Assembly: GCF_017833255.1 (NCBI RefSeq)
Contig: NZ_JAFIBU010000001.1
Location: 4,446,501 to 4,510,500 of the forward strand
Reading direction: 5' to 3'
Length of the DNA: 64,000 nucleotides
From: Paenibacillus sp. PvR098
Lineage (GTDB): Bacteria; Bacillota; Bacilli; Paenibacillales; NBRC-103111
A model generated the notes under the pieces. It saw only the letters and a program-made list of their open reading frames with translations, was not told the DNA's origin and ran no database searches. Positions within the stretch are counted from its first letter, which is position 1. Every line of letters starts with the position of its first letter. The position numbers were made by a program, and so were the translations under genes. Below are positions 9,030-18,411 of the stretch, piece after piece.

Positions 9030-10382
9030 TTGAAACCTGTGTTTAGAATCATGAAGCTGTCGCCCCCGCAAATTTTGGTGTTCGGCTTCACATTGATTAT
9101 TTTGGCCGGGACGGTCTTGCTTTCACTCCCGATTGCAACGAAAAGCGGGGAACCCATGCCTTTGCTGGACGCCTTCTTTACAGCCACCTCGGCGGCTTGC
9201 GTAACCGGGCTTGTGTTAGTCGATACAGGGACCCACTTCTCCACGTTCGGGCAGGTCGTCCTTATTACGTTAATTCAGATCGGCGGTCTCGGTTTTATGA
9301 CTATGGCGGCTTTGATCGCACTCGTATTCAGACGGCGGATCTCGCTGAAAGAACGTCTGGTGCTTCAGGCGGCGATGAACCAAAGCACCATGGAGGGAAT
9401 CGTCCGGCTAATACGCAAGGTCCTGCTTTATTCCTTAACTATTGAGATCGTGGCTGCCGTCATTTTTACGATCCGTTGGTCGTTCGAGATGGAGCTTTCT
9501 CAGGCGATTTATTATGGGATTTATCATGCAATTTCTTTATTCAATAATGCAGGTTTTGATTTGTTCGGCGGCTTGAACCGACCATTCGGAAGCTTTTCCC
9601 ATCTTGCAGACGATTGGATAGTTAATTTGGTTGCGATCATCCTGATCGTGCTTGGCGGGATCGGCTTTATTGTTATTGCGGAGTTACTGGAATATCCCAA
9701 AACCCGAAAGCTATCGCTGCATTCCAAAGTCGTGCTTAGCACCACGGGAGCGCTCACTGTCGCAGGCGCCATCATTCTTCTGATCTTTGAATTCACCAAT
9801 CACAAAACGTTCGGCGCTTTAAACGGATCGGGCAAAGCTCTGGCTTCATTGCTTCATGCGGTGACCCCCAGATCTGCAGGGGTAACTACGGTGGACGTCT
9901 CTTTGATGAGACAAGCTTCGCAATTTTTTATCATCATTTTGATGTTTATCGGAGCTTCTCCCGGGTCTGCGGGCGGCGGGATCAAAACCACGACTTTCGC
10001 CATATTAGTCGGGGCGCTCATTGCCATGATCCGGGGAAAGGAAGACATCGTGTTGTTTCGTCACCGGCTCGGGAAAGACCGAATTCTCAAAGCCATAACG
10101 CTTACCATGTTTGCGATCATTGTCGTTGTATTCGTCACGATGCTGCTCTCCACAACGGAGGACCACGCTTTCCTGGTGATTTTGTTCGAGGTCACCTCCG
10201 CTTTCGGCACGGTCGGTTTAAGCATGGGCTTAACCCCTCAGCTCAGCGATTTCGGTAAAATTGTCATTGCCCTAACGATGGTTGTAGGGCGGCTCGGTCC
10301 AATGACCCTGGCTTACGCGCTCGGAAGTAAACCAGAGAAGGAGCTTTACCGCTATCCGGAAGGTAAAATTACGATCGGCTAA
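9030..10382 (+). CDS. ktrB: Ktr/Trk-type potassium transporter membrane subunit, second copy
   Basis: A 450-aa paralogue of the 6947-8299 product, alike over the whole length including the identical C-terminal ELYRYPEGKITIG. Filter glycines appear in ACVTGL, NNAGFD, PRSAGV and GTVGLS. The TTG start at 9030 gives MKPVFRIMKLSPPQ, which lines up with MKSITQKFELTPPQ of the first copy; AAGGA is about 11 bases upstream. A short gap follows ktrA, so co-transcription is likely. The pair looks like a tandem duplication around ktrA; differing ion or affinity roles are conceivable but not shown. Confidence 0.92.
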   Translation: MKPVFRIMKLSPPQILVFGFTLIILAGTVLLSLPIATKSGEPMPLLDAFFTATSAACVTGLVLVDTGTHFSTFGQVVLITLIQIGGLGFMTMAALIALVFRRRISLKERLVLQAAMNQSTMEGIVRLIRKVLLYSLTIEIVAAVIFTIRWSFEMELSQAIYYGIYHAISLFNNAGFDLFGGLNRPFGSFSHLADDWIVNLVAIILIVLGGIGFIVIAELLEYPKTRKLSLHSKVVLSTTGALTVAGAIILLIFEFTNHKTFGALNGSGKALASLLHAVTPRSAGVTTVDVSLMRQASQFFIIILMFIGASPGSAGGGIKTTTFAILVGALIAMIRGKEDIVLFRHRLGKDRILKAITLTMFAIIVVVFVTMLLSTTEDHAFLVILFEVTSAFGTVGLSMGLTPQLSDFGKIVIALTMVVGRLGPMTLAYALGSKPEKELYRYPEGKITIG

Positions 10383-10417
10383 GGCGGATTATAACGAGGG
10401 CGATGTCCCTAATATGG

Positions 10418-11326
10418 TTACTCGCCCATCGGTTTACCTGGCTGGTAGTGGCGAACGGCTTGATCAATGAAGAGACTGATGGAAGGCTGGAGAACGGCAT
10501 CCTCTGTATACAGCAGAGAGGTCGTTCTTTTTGTTTGCTTCAGCTCCGGTATAAAGCGAACGGTCAATTCGTTATCTTCCATTAAATTACGGCGGAGATA
10601 CGATTCGGGAAGTAAAGTAGCCGCATTGCAGGTGGAGACCAGGCGCGTGATCGCCTCGAACGAATCGATTTCCATCTTGACGTCGGGATGAACAGCATAG
10701 CGATGGAAGATTTCGTCCATCAAGACGCGGTACCAGGTGCCGCGCGAGAACAAGATCATCGGCAGCTCGTTAAGATCATGGACTTTGAGTTCCGTTTTGC
10801 CAGTATAGGGGTGACCATCCGGGAGCACCAGACACAGGTGGTCGTCGAACAGGGGCACACAGGTGAGAGCCGGATCCTCGATTTTGGATGCAACGAGTCC
10901 TATGTCTACTTTTCTGTCTTTGACGAGCGGCACGATTTCATGAGTTTTACCTGTGATCGCTTTAATATCGGTGTTCGGATATTCCCGCATATAAATCGTA
11001 ATCAGATCCGGCAGCGTAGATTGCAGCGTAGTCAGGCTTGCTCCGACGATGATGCTTGCAGGCTGCACACCGGTTTTGAATGCCTGCAGCGCTTCCTTCA
11101 GCTTGCGCTCCAAACGCTGCTGATCCAGCGCATATTCATAGCAAACCTCGCCAGCCCGGGTCAGCTCCAGGCGTTTGCCTATCCGCTTGAACAGCTTGAC
11201 GCCGAGCTCTTCTTCAAGACGCATGATTTTACGCGACAGGGCGGGCTGCGAAATATTCAGAAGCTGCGAAGCTTTGTTTAAGCTTTGCTGCTCAACAACG
11301 GCAGCGAAAACATCAATGAGTTCCAT
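10418..11326 (-). CDS. LysR-family regulator divergent from sdhCAB
   Basis: 302 aa. The N-terminal winged helix is typical (SLNKASQLLNISQPALSRKI, residues about 15-34), with a linker helix and a C-terminal periplasmic-binding-like effector domain (SIIVGASLTTLQSTLPDLI). It reads away from sdhC with about 265 bp between starts, a common arrangement for a LysR regulator and its target. The effector is unknown. A dyad ATATGC-N15-GCATAT lies just upstream of its own start. No close match to a named regulator such as CcpC was recognised. Confidence 0.85.
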   Translation of the reverse strand: MELIDVFAAVVEQQSLNKASQLLNISQPALSRKIMRLEEELGVKLFKRIGKRLELTRAGEVCYEYALDQQRLERKLKEALQAFKTGVQPASIIVGASLTTLQSTLPDLITIYMREYPNTDIKAITGKTHEIVPLVKDRKVDIGLVASKIEDPALTCVPLFDDHLCLVLPDGHPYTGKTELKVHDLNELPMILFSRGTWYRVLMDEIFHRYAVHPDVKMEIDSFEAITRLVSTCNAATLLPESYLRRNLMEDNELTVRFIPELKQTKRTTSLLYTEDAVLQPSISLFIDQAVRHYQPGKPMGE

Positions 11327-11350
11327 AGGAAGTATAATCTCCTTTTTTAC

Positions 11351-11377
11351 ATATGCATAATTGTTATAACGGCATAT
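11351..11377. promoter_or_regulatory. Candidate LysR operator dyad
   Basis: ATATGC (11351-11356) and GCATAT (11372-11377) form an inverted repeat with A/T-rich interior, about 25 bases upstream of the LysR gene start. T-N11-A-like dyads in this position are typical for autoregulation, but this one is only a candidate. Confidence 0.35.
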
Positions 11378-11504
11378 AAAAAATAAGCACTTCCATTATA
11401 AGCGATTCGAGAGTAGTATGGTATATGTCACTTCCTGTACACATTTTCGCTGTATACTGCATAAAAAAAAGTCGATTCATGGAAGATAATTGTAGCGTTT
11501 TCTG

Positions 11505-11533
11505 TTGACGCTCCATGTATGCGGGAGTACAAT
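11505..11533 (+). promoter_or_regulatory. Sigma-A-type promoter of sdhCAB
   Basis: TTGACG at 11505-11510 and TACAAT at 11528-11533 with a 17-bp spacer, about 60 bases before sdhC. Confidence 0.75.
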
Positions 11534-11593
11534 GGTAAATGGTTTTGACGAAATAGTGACAAGCTTTAACCTTAAGGGGGGAACGAATTACTA

Positions 11594-12250
11594 ATGATTA
11601 AGAACTCGTATTATTCTCGAAAGCTTCATTCATTACTGGGTGTCATTCCGGTCGGCTTCTTCCTGATCGAGCACCTGCTGACGAACTACAAAGCGTTCAG
11701 CGGTGGACATTCAGGCTTTATGGAGCAAGTGTTCTGGCTGCACTCGCTGCCGCTGGTCCTGTTCCTGGAGATTTTTGGGATCTGGATTCCACTGGCATAC
11801 CATGCCATCTACGGACTGTACGTAGCTTACACAGCACGCAACAACGTGTCCAACTATGGCTATTTCCGTAACCAGATGTTTTTCCTGCAACGCGTGACCG
11901 GCGTTATCACGTTCATCTTTGTGGCGTGGCACTTTTTCCAAACGCGGTTTCAGATTGCGATTGGCGCGGTCGCCCAAGGTGAAATCGGTGTGCACATGCA
12001 TGGCATTGTAGTCAATCCGGTATACTTTGTGTTCTACGTTATCGGTGTCCTTGCAGCCGTATTCCATTTCAGCAACGGCATGTGGTCTTTCCTTGTTAGC
12101 TGGGGAATTACCGTAGGTCCGCGTGCACAACGAGTATCTACTTATATATGGATAGGCGTCTTTGTTGTCATGTCCATCATGTTTATCTTGTCTTTGACGG
12201 CGTTTATGGATCCTTCATTCCAGCAAGTGCCGCAAATGGCTAAAGGTTAA
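11594..12250 (+). CDS. sdhC: Succinate dehydrogenase cytochrome b558 subunit
   Basis: Membrane anchor of complex II in Gram-positive bacteria, binding heme b and menaquinone. It has 218 aa with about five hydrophobic helices and candidate axial histidines in HSLLGV, EHLLTNY, YHAIYG and AWHFFQT. AAGGGGGG precedes the ATG by about 10 bases. It is the first gene of sdhCAB; sdhA follows after 15 bases. Confidence 0.95.
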   Translation: MIKNSYYSRKLHSLLGVIPVGFFLIEHLLTNYKAFSGGHSGFMEQVFWLHSLPLVLFLEIFGIWIPLAYHAIYGLYVAYTARNNVSNYGYFRNQMFFLQRVTGVITFIFVAWHFFQTRFQIAIGAVAQGEIGVHMHGIVVNPVYFVFYVIGVLAAVFHFSNGMWSFLVSWGITVGPRAQRVSTYIWIGVFVVMSIMFILSLTAFMDPSFQQVPQMAKG

Positions 12251-12265
12251 GGAGGGCGGACGATC

Positions 12266-14026
12266 ATGGCGAATACGAAAATCATTGTAGTCGGTGGAGG
12301 CCTAGCAGGCTTAATGGCCACCATCAAAGCGGCTGAGGCAGGAGCTCACGTAGACCTGTTCTCCCTGGTTCCAGTTAAACGCTCTCACTCCGTTTGCGCC
12401 CAAGGCGGTATCAACGGAGCGGTGAATACAAAAGGCGAAGGCGATTCCCCATGGGAACACTTTGACGATTCGGTATACGGCGGAGACTTCCTTGCAAATC
12501 AGCCGCCTGTTAAAGCGATGTGTGAAGCGGCCCCTGGTATCATCCACTTGATGGACCGTATGGGAGTTATGTTCAACCGTACGCCTGAGGGTCTGCTGGA
12601 TTTCCGCCGTTTCGGGGGAACCAAGCATTCTCGTACGGCATTTGCCGGAGCTACGACAGGTCAACAGCTGCTATACGCGCTCGACGAGCAAGTACGCCGC
12701 TGGGAAACCGCAGGTCTGGTTAAGAAATACGAGCATTGGGAGTTCCTTGGTGCGGTGCTGGACGATGACGGCGTATGCCGCGGTATTGCCGGTCAGGACC
12801 TGCGCAGCATGGAAGTGCACACCTTCAAAGCGGATGCGGTTATTCTGGCGACAGGTGGTCCTGGGATCATCTTCGGCAAGTCGACTAACTCGGTCATCAA
12901 CACAGGTACTGCGGCAAGCGCAGTGTACCAACAAGGCGTATATTACGCTAACGGCGAATTCATCCAGATTCACCCGACAGCCATTCCGGGCGACGACAAG
13001 CTTCGTCTGATGTCCGAATCGGCACGTGGTGAAGGTGGACGCGTATGGACTTACAAAGACGGCAAGCCATGGTACTTCCTTGAGGAGAAATACCCTGCTT
13101 ACGGAAACCTGGTGCCTCGTGATATCGCAACGCGGGAAATTTTCAGCGTATGCGTTGACCAGAAGCTCGGCGTTAACGGCGAGAACATGGTTTATCTTGA
13201 CCTTTCCCACAAGGATCCAAAAGAGCTGGACGTCAAGCTGGGCGGGATCATCGAGATCTATGAGAAGTTCATGGGCGACGACCCGCGCAAAATTCCGATG
13301 AAAATTTTCCCTGCCGTTCACTATTCGATGGGCGGTATGTGGGTAGATTACAATCAAATGACGAACATTCCGGGCTTGTTCGCCGCAGGCGAGTGCGAGT
13401 ACCAGTACCACGGTGCGAACCGTCTGGGTGCGAACTCGCTGCTGTCCGCTATCTACGGCGGTATGGTTGCCGGTCCGAAAGCGATTGAATATATCAAAGG
13501 CTTGGATAAGCATGCAGAAGACATTTCTTCTTCGATGTTCGACCGTTGGACGAAGCATCACACCGATAAGTACGAGGGCATCCTGAAGATGAACGGTACC
13601 GAGAATGCTTATGTGCTTGGTAAAGAGCTTGGCGATTGGATGACCAACAACATGACGGTAGTCCGCTACAACAAGCAGCTGCAAGAAACACTCGACAAGA
13701 TCAACGAGCTGAAGCAGCGCTACCAGAACATTAACATCAACGACTCTGCTCGTTTCAACAACCCTGGTGTGGCTTATACCCGTCAGCTGTGGAACATGAT
13801 TGAGCTTGCACATGCCATGACGCTCGGCGCTTTACTTCGTGATGAGAGCCGCGGTGCACATTACAAGCCGGAGTTCACAGAACGTAACGACGAGAAGTTT
13901 ATGAAAACAACGAAGGCAAAATGGACACCGGATGGTCCGCAAATCGAGTATGAAGACATCGACGTATCACTCATTGCGCCTCGTAAACGTGACTACACGA
14001 CCGACAAGAAGAAGGGAGGTCATTAA
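12266..14026 (+). CDS. sdhA: Succinate dehydrogenase flavoprotein subunit
   Basis: Catalytic FAD subunit (586 aa) of succinate:menaquinone oxidoreductase on the cytoplasmic face. The dinucleotide-binding motif VVGGGLAGLMA is at the N-terminus, the flavinylation His lies in SHSVCAQGGIN, and active-site segments HPTAIPG, SESARGEGGR and HYSMGGMWVD are seen. The site AGGAGGG precedes the ATG. The stop is 2 bases before sdhB. Confidence 0.97.
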   Translation: MANTKIIVVGGGLAGLMATIKAAEAGAHVDLFSLVPVKRSHSVCAQGGINGAVNTKGEGDSPWEHFDDSVYGGDFLANQPPVKAMCEAAPGIIHLMDRMGVMFNRTPEGLLDFRRFGGTKHSRTAFAGATTGQQLLYALDEQVRRWETAGLVKKYEHWEFLGAVLDDDGVCRGIAGQDLRSMEVHTFKADAVILATGGPGIIFGKSTNSVINTGTAASAVYQQGVYYANGEFIQIHPTAIPGDDKLRLMSESARGEGGRVWTYKDGKPWYFLEEKYPAYGNLVPRDIATREIFSVCVDQKLGVNGENMVYLDLSHKDPKELDVKLGGIIEIYEKFMGDDPRKIPMKIFPAVHYSMGGMWVDYNQMTNIPGLFAAGECEYQYHGANRLGANSLLSAIYGGMVAGPKAIEYIKGLDKHAEDISSSMFDRWTKHHTDKYEGILKMNGTENAYVLGKELGDWMTNNMTVVRYNKQLQETLDKINELKQRYQNININDSARFNNPGVAYTRQLWNMIELAHAMTLGALLRDESRGAHYKPEFTERNDEKFMKTTKAKWTPDGPQIEYEDIDVSLIAPRKRDYTTDKKKGGH

Positions 14027-14028
14027 TC

Positions 14029-14796
14029 ATGGCCGAAGCAACCGCAACTGCAAACAAAATGATTAAGTTTGTTGTAACCCGTCAAGACTCGCCGGAAAAC
14101 GCGCCATACACCGAGGAGTTTGAAATTGCATACCGTCCGAACATGAACGTGATCAGCGCTTTAATGGAAGTACAGCGCAATCCTGTGAATGCGAAGGGCG
14201 ACAAAACAACGCCGGTTTGCTGGGAATCGAACTGTTTGGAGGAAGTATGCGGCGCATGCTCCATGGTCATCAACGGCAAACCGCGTCAGGCCTGCACAGC
14301 GCTGGTAGACAAGCTGGAACAGCCGATCCGCATCGCTCCGATGTCGACGTTCCCGGTCGTTCGTGACTTGGTTATCAATCGTGAGCGCATGTTCTCCGCT
14401 CTGAAGAAAGTCAAGGCATGGATTCCTATCGACGGTACGTACGATCTGGGTCCAGGACCACGTATGGCCGAAGCCAAGCGTCAATGGGCTTACGAGCTGT
14501 CCAAGTGCATGACTTGCGGTGTTTGCTTGGAATCCTGTCCTAACGTGAACGACAAGACAGACTTCATCGGTCCAGCGGCAGTTTCCCAAGTGCGTTTGTT
14601 TAACGCGCATCCGACGGGTGAAATGCACGCTCACGAGCGTTTGGACGAACTGATGACTGACGGCGGAATCGAAGGCTGCGGTAACTCGCAGAACTGCGTG
14701 CGTTCTTGTCCTAAGGGCATTCCGCTTACGACTTCAATTGCGGCAATGAACCTCGATACAACGAAGCATTTGTTCAAGAAATGGCTCAGCGTATAA
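14029..14796 (+). CDS. sdhB: Succinate dehydrogenase iron-sulfur subunit
   Basis: Electron-transfer subunit (255 aa) joining the flavin to heme and quinone. It has a plant-ferredoxin-type [2Fe-2S] motif (Cys in NCLEEVCGACS and QAC) and bacterial-ferredoxin-type motifs CMTCGVCLESCP and CGNSQNCVRSCP for the [4Fe-4S] and [3Fe-4S] centres. It directly follows sdhA; a strong terminator ends the operon. Confidence 0.97.
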   Translation: MAEATATANKMIKFVVTRQDSPENAPYTEEFEIAYRPNMNVISALMEVQRNPVNAKGDKTTPVCWESNCLEEVCGACSMVINGKPRQACTALVDKLEQPIRIAPMSTFPVVRDLVINRERMFSALKKVKAWIPIDGTYDLGPGPRMAEAKRQWAYELSKCMTCGVCLESCPNVNDKTDFIGPAAVSQVRLFNAHPTGEMHAHERLDELMTDGGIEGCGNSQNCVRSCPKGIPLTTSIAAMNLDTTKHLFKKWLSV

Positions 14797-14840
14797 TGCT
14801 GCATGCGAAGCCCGTCTAACCATCGGGCTGTGGAATATAT

Positions 14841-14879
14841 CCGCCTTTGTCGGCTTTTAGTCGGCAGGGGCGGTTTTTT
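14841..14879 (+). terminator. Terminator of sdhCAB
   Basis: A 12-bp stem CCGCCTTTGTCG / CGGCAGGGGCGG (with G-U pairs), a 9-base loop and six T. Confidence 0.88.
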
Positions 14880-14946
14880 CTTGTAACCATTTCACTAACG
14901 AATAGATGGGTGTTACATTATTTTTTTGATGGGAGCTGTTAAGCTT

Positions 14947-16020
14947 ATGAGTAAAAAGCGCCAGATTACCATCGTTGACCTCGCTAAAGCCGCTGGCGTT
15001 TCCATTGCTACCGTGTCCAATGTCTTGAACAGACGTAATGTCCCGATGACGGAGGAAACGATCCGCAAGGTGGAGGAAGCGGCGGAGAAGCTAGGTTATC
15101 GCCGCAACGTCATGGCAGCCAGCCTCAGCAGGCGTAAATCGTACGAGCTGGGAATGCTTGTGCCGATTTTTGCAGGCTATTATGGACGCTTTGCCGAAGA
15201 AATGCAAAGAGCGGCGCATCTGTACGGGTACCACCTGTCGGTATTTTCGGCGGCAGGGTTTGATCCCGAGATTGAGAAGCGTCATATCGATGTGCTGCTG
15301 CAGCGGAGAGTTGACGGTCTTTTCTGTCACGGCCTTGCTATGTCGCAGGAAGCTACGAGGAAAATTGTCGATGATGGAACCCCGCTCGTCCTGTTCAATG
15401 CTTGGGGATGGCCTAATGATATTGCTGCCGGAGCGGTCAATCTGGACTTCGTGGATGGCTGCAGGCAGGCCGTAGCGCACTTATATGAACAGGGCTGCCG
15501 GAACCTGATTTATTTGGGACGCAAGAAAACGCATGGGACCGACGAGCAGCGCCGCATCGGGTTTGCGGCAGGGATTGCACAGCTACCTGAAACCGTCCGT
15601 TCACACCTATTGGATATGGGCGAACGGGAGGATATGGAGCAGTTGTTGGATCAAGCGCTGGAAGCAGTGGATGGGGCATGTCCTGTCGGCATCTTGGCTT
15701 TTGACGATATGGCTGCCTTGCCCTTCATGTCAGCTATTCAGCGCAGGGGATACCGTATACCAGATGATTTTAGGATCGTCGGCATTAACAACGATCCGGT
15801 CACGACGATGTGCCATCCTGCCATGACAACCCTCGATATTCCCTATCATGAGCAAGTGAAGCTTGCCATCGGGATCATGCTGGAGAAGCTAGGTGAAGAG
15901 GAGCGATTGAGAGGGCAGACTGCCTCTGGCCCTGACTTTGTGTTACCTGAAGAGCATGAAATCCGCATTCCTTTAAAACTTATTCCTCGCATGTCTACGT
16001 TGGAAGTCGCTCTAAAGTAG
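14947..16020 (+). CDS. LacI-family transcriptional regulator
   Basis: 357 aa from the ATG at 14947, which follows GGGAG; in-frame starts at 14926 and 14929 lie on or before that site. The N-terminal LacI helix-turn-helix is clear (TIVDLAKAAGVSIATVSNVLN), followed by the hinge (NVMAASLSRRKS) and a periplasmic-binding-protein fold with IVGINNDPVTTMCHPAMTTL near the C-terminus. Such proteins usually answer to a sugar or nucleoside. No transport or catabolic gene lies next to it, so the target is unknown and may be elsewhere. Confidence 0.88.
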   Translation: MSKKRQITIVDLAKAAGVSIATVSNVLNRRNVPMTEETIRKVEEAAEKLGYRRNVMAASLSRRKSYELGMLVPIFAGYYGRFAEEMQRAAHLYGYHLSVFSAAGFDPEIEKRHIDVLLQRRVDGLFCHGLAMSQEATRKIVDDGTPLVLFNAWGWPNDIAAGAVNLDFVDGCRQAVAHLYEQGCRNLIYLGRKKTHGTDEQRRIGFAAGIAQLPETVRSHLLDMGEREDMEQLLDQALEAVDGACPVGILAFDDMAALPFMSAIQRRGYRIPDDFRIVGINNDPVTTMCHPAMTTLDIPYHEQVKLAIGIMLEKLGEEERLRGQTASGPDFVLPEEHEIRIPLKLIPRMSTLEVALK

Positions 16021-16080
16021 CATATTATATGGCTAAATAGAACATGGCAAGCCGCTGGTATGAGCACTTATAAATCATAA

Positions 16081-16118
16081 AACCCTCTAGCCATCCGTTG
16101 GGATGGAAGAGGGTTCTG
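16081..16118. terminator. Hairpin between convergent genes
   Basis: AACCCTCT (16081-16088) / AGAGGGTT (16108-16115) with an inner CCATCC / GGATGG stem. It lies between the LacI-family gene and the cation transporter; the T-run is weak on the plus strand. Confidence 0.65.
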
Positions 16119-16132
16119 CTGTGTTTATTGAT

Positions 16133-17089
16133 TTACGTGGGCTGCGCCGATTCTGTGAATTCGTCTTTGTGCCGTAAAAATTCTTTGCCGTACTCCCCAT
16201 GGGGATGAATGACCGCATGCTCCATTTGAATGGTTGAATGCTCAATTCCGTATTTCTCTTTCAACGTTTCATTGATGGCGAGAAGGATGCAGAACGGTTG
16301 GGTCTTGTCATCTATGAACACATGCGCGGTCAGCGAATAATGATCGGTGGAGATGGCCCATAAATGCATCTCATGCACATCCTCTACACCTTCGACCTGA
16401 GCAATCGATTCGCGTATGTCGTCCAGCTGAAAGCGTGCAGGTACGGATTCCATAAGAATAAAGTACGATTCTTTAACGATTTTGGCGCCGCCTGTAAAAA
16501 TGATGCCTCCGATTACCATACTGATCAGCGGGTCTAACCATGCGTACCCCGTAAAATAAATTAAAATCGCGGAAACGATAACCCCGACCGAGCTGAGCAA
16601 ATCGCCGATAAAGTGCCATAATGCGCTTTGGATGTTTAAGTTTTCTTCTTCCTTTATGCTGCGGCTTAATACGTAGGTCAGCACCACATTAACAACAAGC
16701 CCGATGGAGGCAATAGTCAGCATCAGCTTCAGGTTGATTGCTTCCGGATGGATGAAACGCCGGATGCCTTCGATGAAGATCCATACCGAGATCGCGCAGA
16801 GCGTAAGTCCGTTTATAGCAGAGGCGATGATTTCAAATCGCAAATACCCGAACGTAAACCTGGCATCAGGCGGCCGAGTAGCCAAGTAGATGGCAAACAT
16901 GCTGAGTCCGAGAGCGAATACGTCTGAAACCATATGAGCCGAATCGGAAAGAAGAGCAAGAGAATTAGAGAGAAGACCTCCAATGACTTCCACTATGGTA
17001 AAAAATGCAGTCAAAATCAGCGTAATCCACAGCGTTTTCTTGGATCGGGACTGTTCCTTGACGTGATGTAAATGATGGTAGTCGTACAT
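16133..17089 (-). CDS. Cation diffusion facilitator, CzcD-like zinc/cation exporter
   Basis: Membrane antiporter exporting Zn or related divalent metal ions. The start at 17089 (MYDYHHLHH) follows AGGCGAGGTG by about 5 bases, giving 318 aa; the longer reading includes the ribosome site. About six helices are seen. The metal-site motifs are DSAHMVSD (helix 2) and HFIGD (helix 5), and a cytosolic C-terminal domain ends in HSTIQMEHAVIHPHGE. The His-rich N-terminus (HHLHH) may bind metal. Metal specificity cannot be read from sequence. Confidence 0.92.
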   Translation of the reverse strand: MYDYHHLHHVKEQSRSKKTLWITLILTAFFTIVEVIGGLLSNSLALLSDSAHMVSDVFALGLSMFAIYLATRPPDARFTFGYLRFEIIASAINGLTLCAISVWIFIEGIRRFIHPEAINLKLMLTIASIGLVVNVVLTYVLSRSIKEEENLNIQSALWHFIGDLLSSVGVIVSAILIYFTGYAWLDPLISMVIGGIIFTGGAKIVKESYFILMESVPARFQLDDIRESIAQVEGVEDVHEMHLWAISTDHYSLTAHVFIDDKTQPFCILLAINETLKEKYGIEHSTIQMEHAVIHPHGEYGKEFLRHKDEFTESAQPT

Positions 17090-17517
17090 ATTTTTCACCT
17101 CGCCTTTCATGTACCCCTATGCTCCGGATTATACGTCAAGTGCTGAATTTTGGCAAATACTTTAATTGAGACTGATATTCATTCGTTTTTGTCACATATT
17201 CTCCTTTTTGAGAAGTTTTATCACTGTTTTGATAGTCGTTCTCAGTTCTGTATTGAGCGCTTTCAAAATTGTTACACAAATGAAATAATTCTGTTACGTG
17301 TTTAACATGTTGACGATGTATTATAAATGACAAGACCCCCTTTTTAATATATACACCTTTAGACCCGCCCCGTTGGCGGGTCTCTTTTTTGTCTGTATAT
17401 TTGAGAGCCCTTGCTTCATAAGGGGTTTTCCGCTTTAACTTGGCAGCGAATATTGCAAAATGCGCGTGTTGGCAGGATTTTGGCAGGGAATTACGGGTGA
17501 TGGCAGGAGAAATGCAG
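17090..17517. other. Intergenic region between the CDF gene and the integrase remnant
   Basis: About 430 bases, A/T-rich, without a convincing gene. It contains a terminator at 17361-17390 on the plus strand with no gene upstream of it, and a second hairpin CCCTT / AAGGG followed by TTTT at about 17408-17429. This is where an attachment site would be expected for the neighbouring integrase. Confidence 0.5.
17361..17390 (+). terminator. Strong orphan terminator
   Basis: AGACCCGCC (17361-17369) / GGCGGGTCT (17375-17383) followed by CTTTTTT. No coding sequence on the plus strand precedes it within 1.3 kb, so it may end a small RNA or be part of an integration site. Confidence 0.75.
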
Positions 17518-18264
17518 CTACATAAGGAGTTTCTCTAAAGCAGTAGCCGCCTCGGCTTGCATGTTAGGCATCAAGTGCGAGTACGTGTCCAAGGTGATCT
17601 TGATGGACGAATGACCAAGTTGCTCTTGGACTATCTTTGGATGAATGTCCAAACTCATGAGCAGGGAAGCGCACGTATGCCGCAGATCATGGAATCTGAT
17701 GATACGCATATTCGTCTTCTTAAGCATACGTTTCCATACAGCGCTACAATTAGCTTTAGATAGAGGAGTTCCATATTTACTGCACACCAAGAAGCCGTTA
17801 TCTTCGTATCGTTCCCCCGCAGCTAGCTTTTCCTCCTTGATCATTACAATACGTCTTCTAATCTCTTCTGCGACAACAGGGGAGATGGTTATAGAGCGAT
17901 TCCCTGCATTAGTCTTAGCCCCGACTTGAAGTTGTTTTTTGAAAGTAAGGATATGACGTATCTGAATTTTCCTCTTCTCCAAGTCGATATCAGAAAGCCT
18001 AAGCCCTAGGATTTCCCCTTGGCGCATCCCACAATGAATTGCCAACACAAAGATTATCCGAAGCCTGTGCTTATTAATGGATTTTAAGAACGTCTTAGCT
18101 TCATCAGGAGTCCAGTAGTTCATTTCCTTTCTGGATACCTTTGGCTTTGAGACGAGGATTGCTACTGTCAAATGCAGGGAAGAATGTCGTAATCGCAAAA
18201 AGTCTAACCACTGCCCTCTGTATTTACGACCATAAATTGTTTGTAATGTACTCAATGCTGCCAA
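17518..18264 (-). pseudogene. Tyrosine site-specific recombinase (phage-type integrase), 5' part lost
   Basis: The catalytic domain is intact: first Arg in HCGMRQGEILGL, HDLRHTCAS (His-x-x-Arg), LGHSSIKITLDTYSH with the final Tyr. In this family a full protein has about 350-400 residues with SAM-like and core-binding domains first; here only about 50 unrelated-looking residues precede KPKVSRKEMNYWTPDEA and an in-frame TAA lies immediately before the TTG at 18264. Another frame near 18140-18170 reads AFDSSNPRLKAK, which suggests a frameshift upstream of the catalytic domain. It is probably inactive and marks an old integrative element. Confidence 0.75.
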
Positions 18265-18411
18265 TTACTTCGTTGAACATGCTAAGAAAGCGTTCGCAGA
18301 CTCGTATATATGTCTGATCCATCACATAGCATAAGAAACTCCCTGAACCAGGGTATATGCAGATACAGGTTGTCCCTCCTCAAATTAGCACAGAGGTAGG
18401 AGTGGCTTTAA

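Noticed and set aside
17090..17400. A tRNA or tmRNA gene as integration target beside the integrase
   Set aside because: No cloverleaf, T-loop GTTCRA pattern or CCA end could be found; only hairpins are visible.
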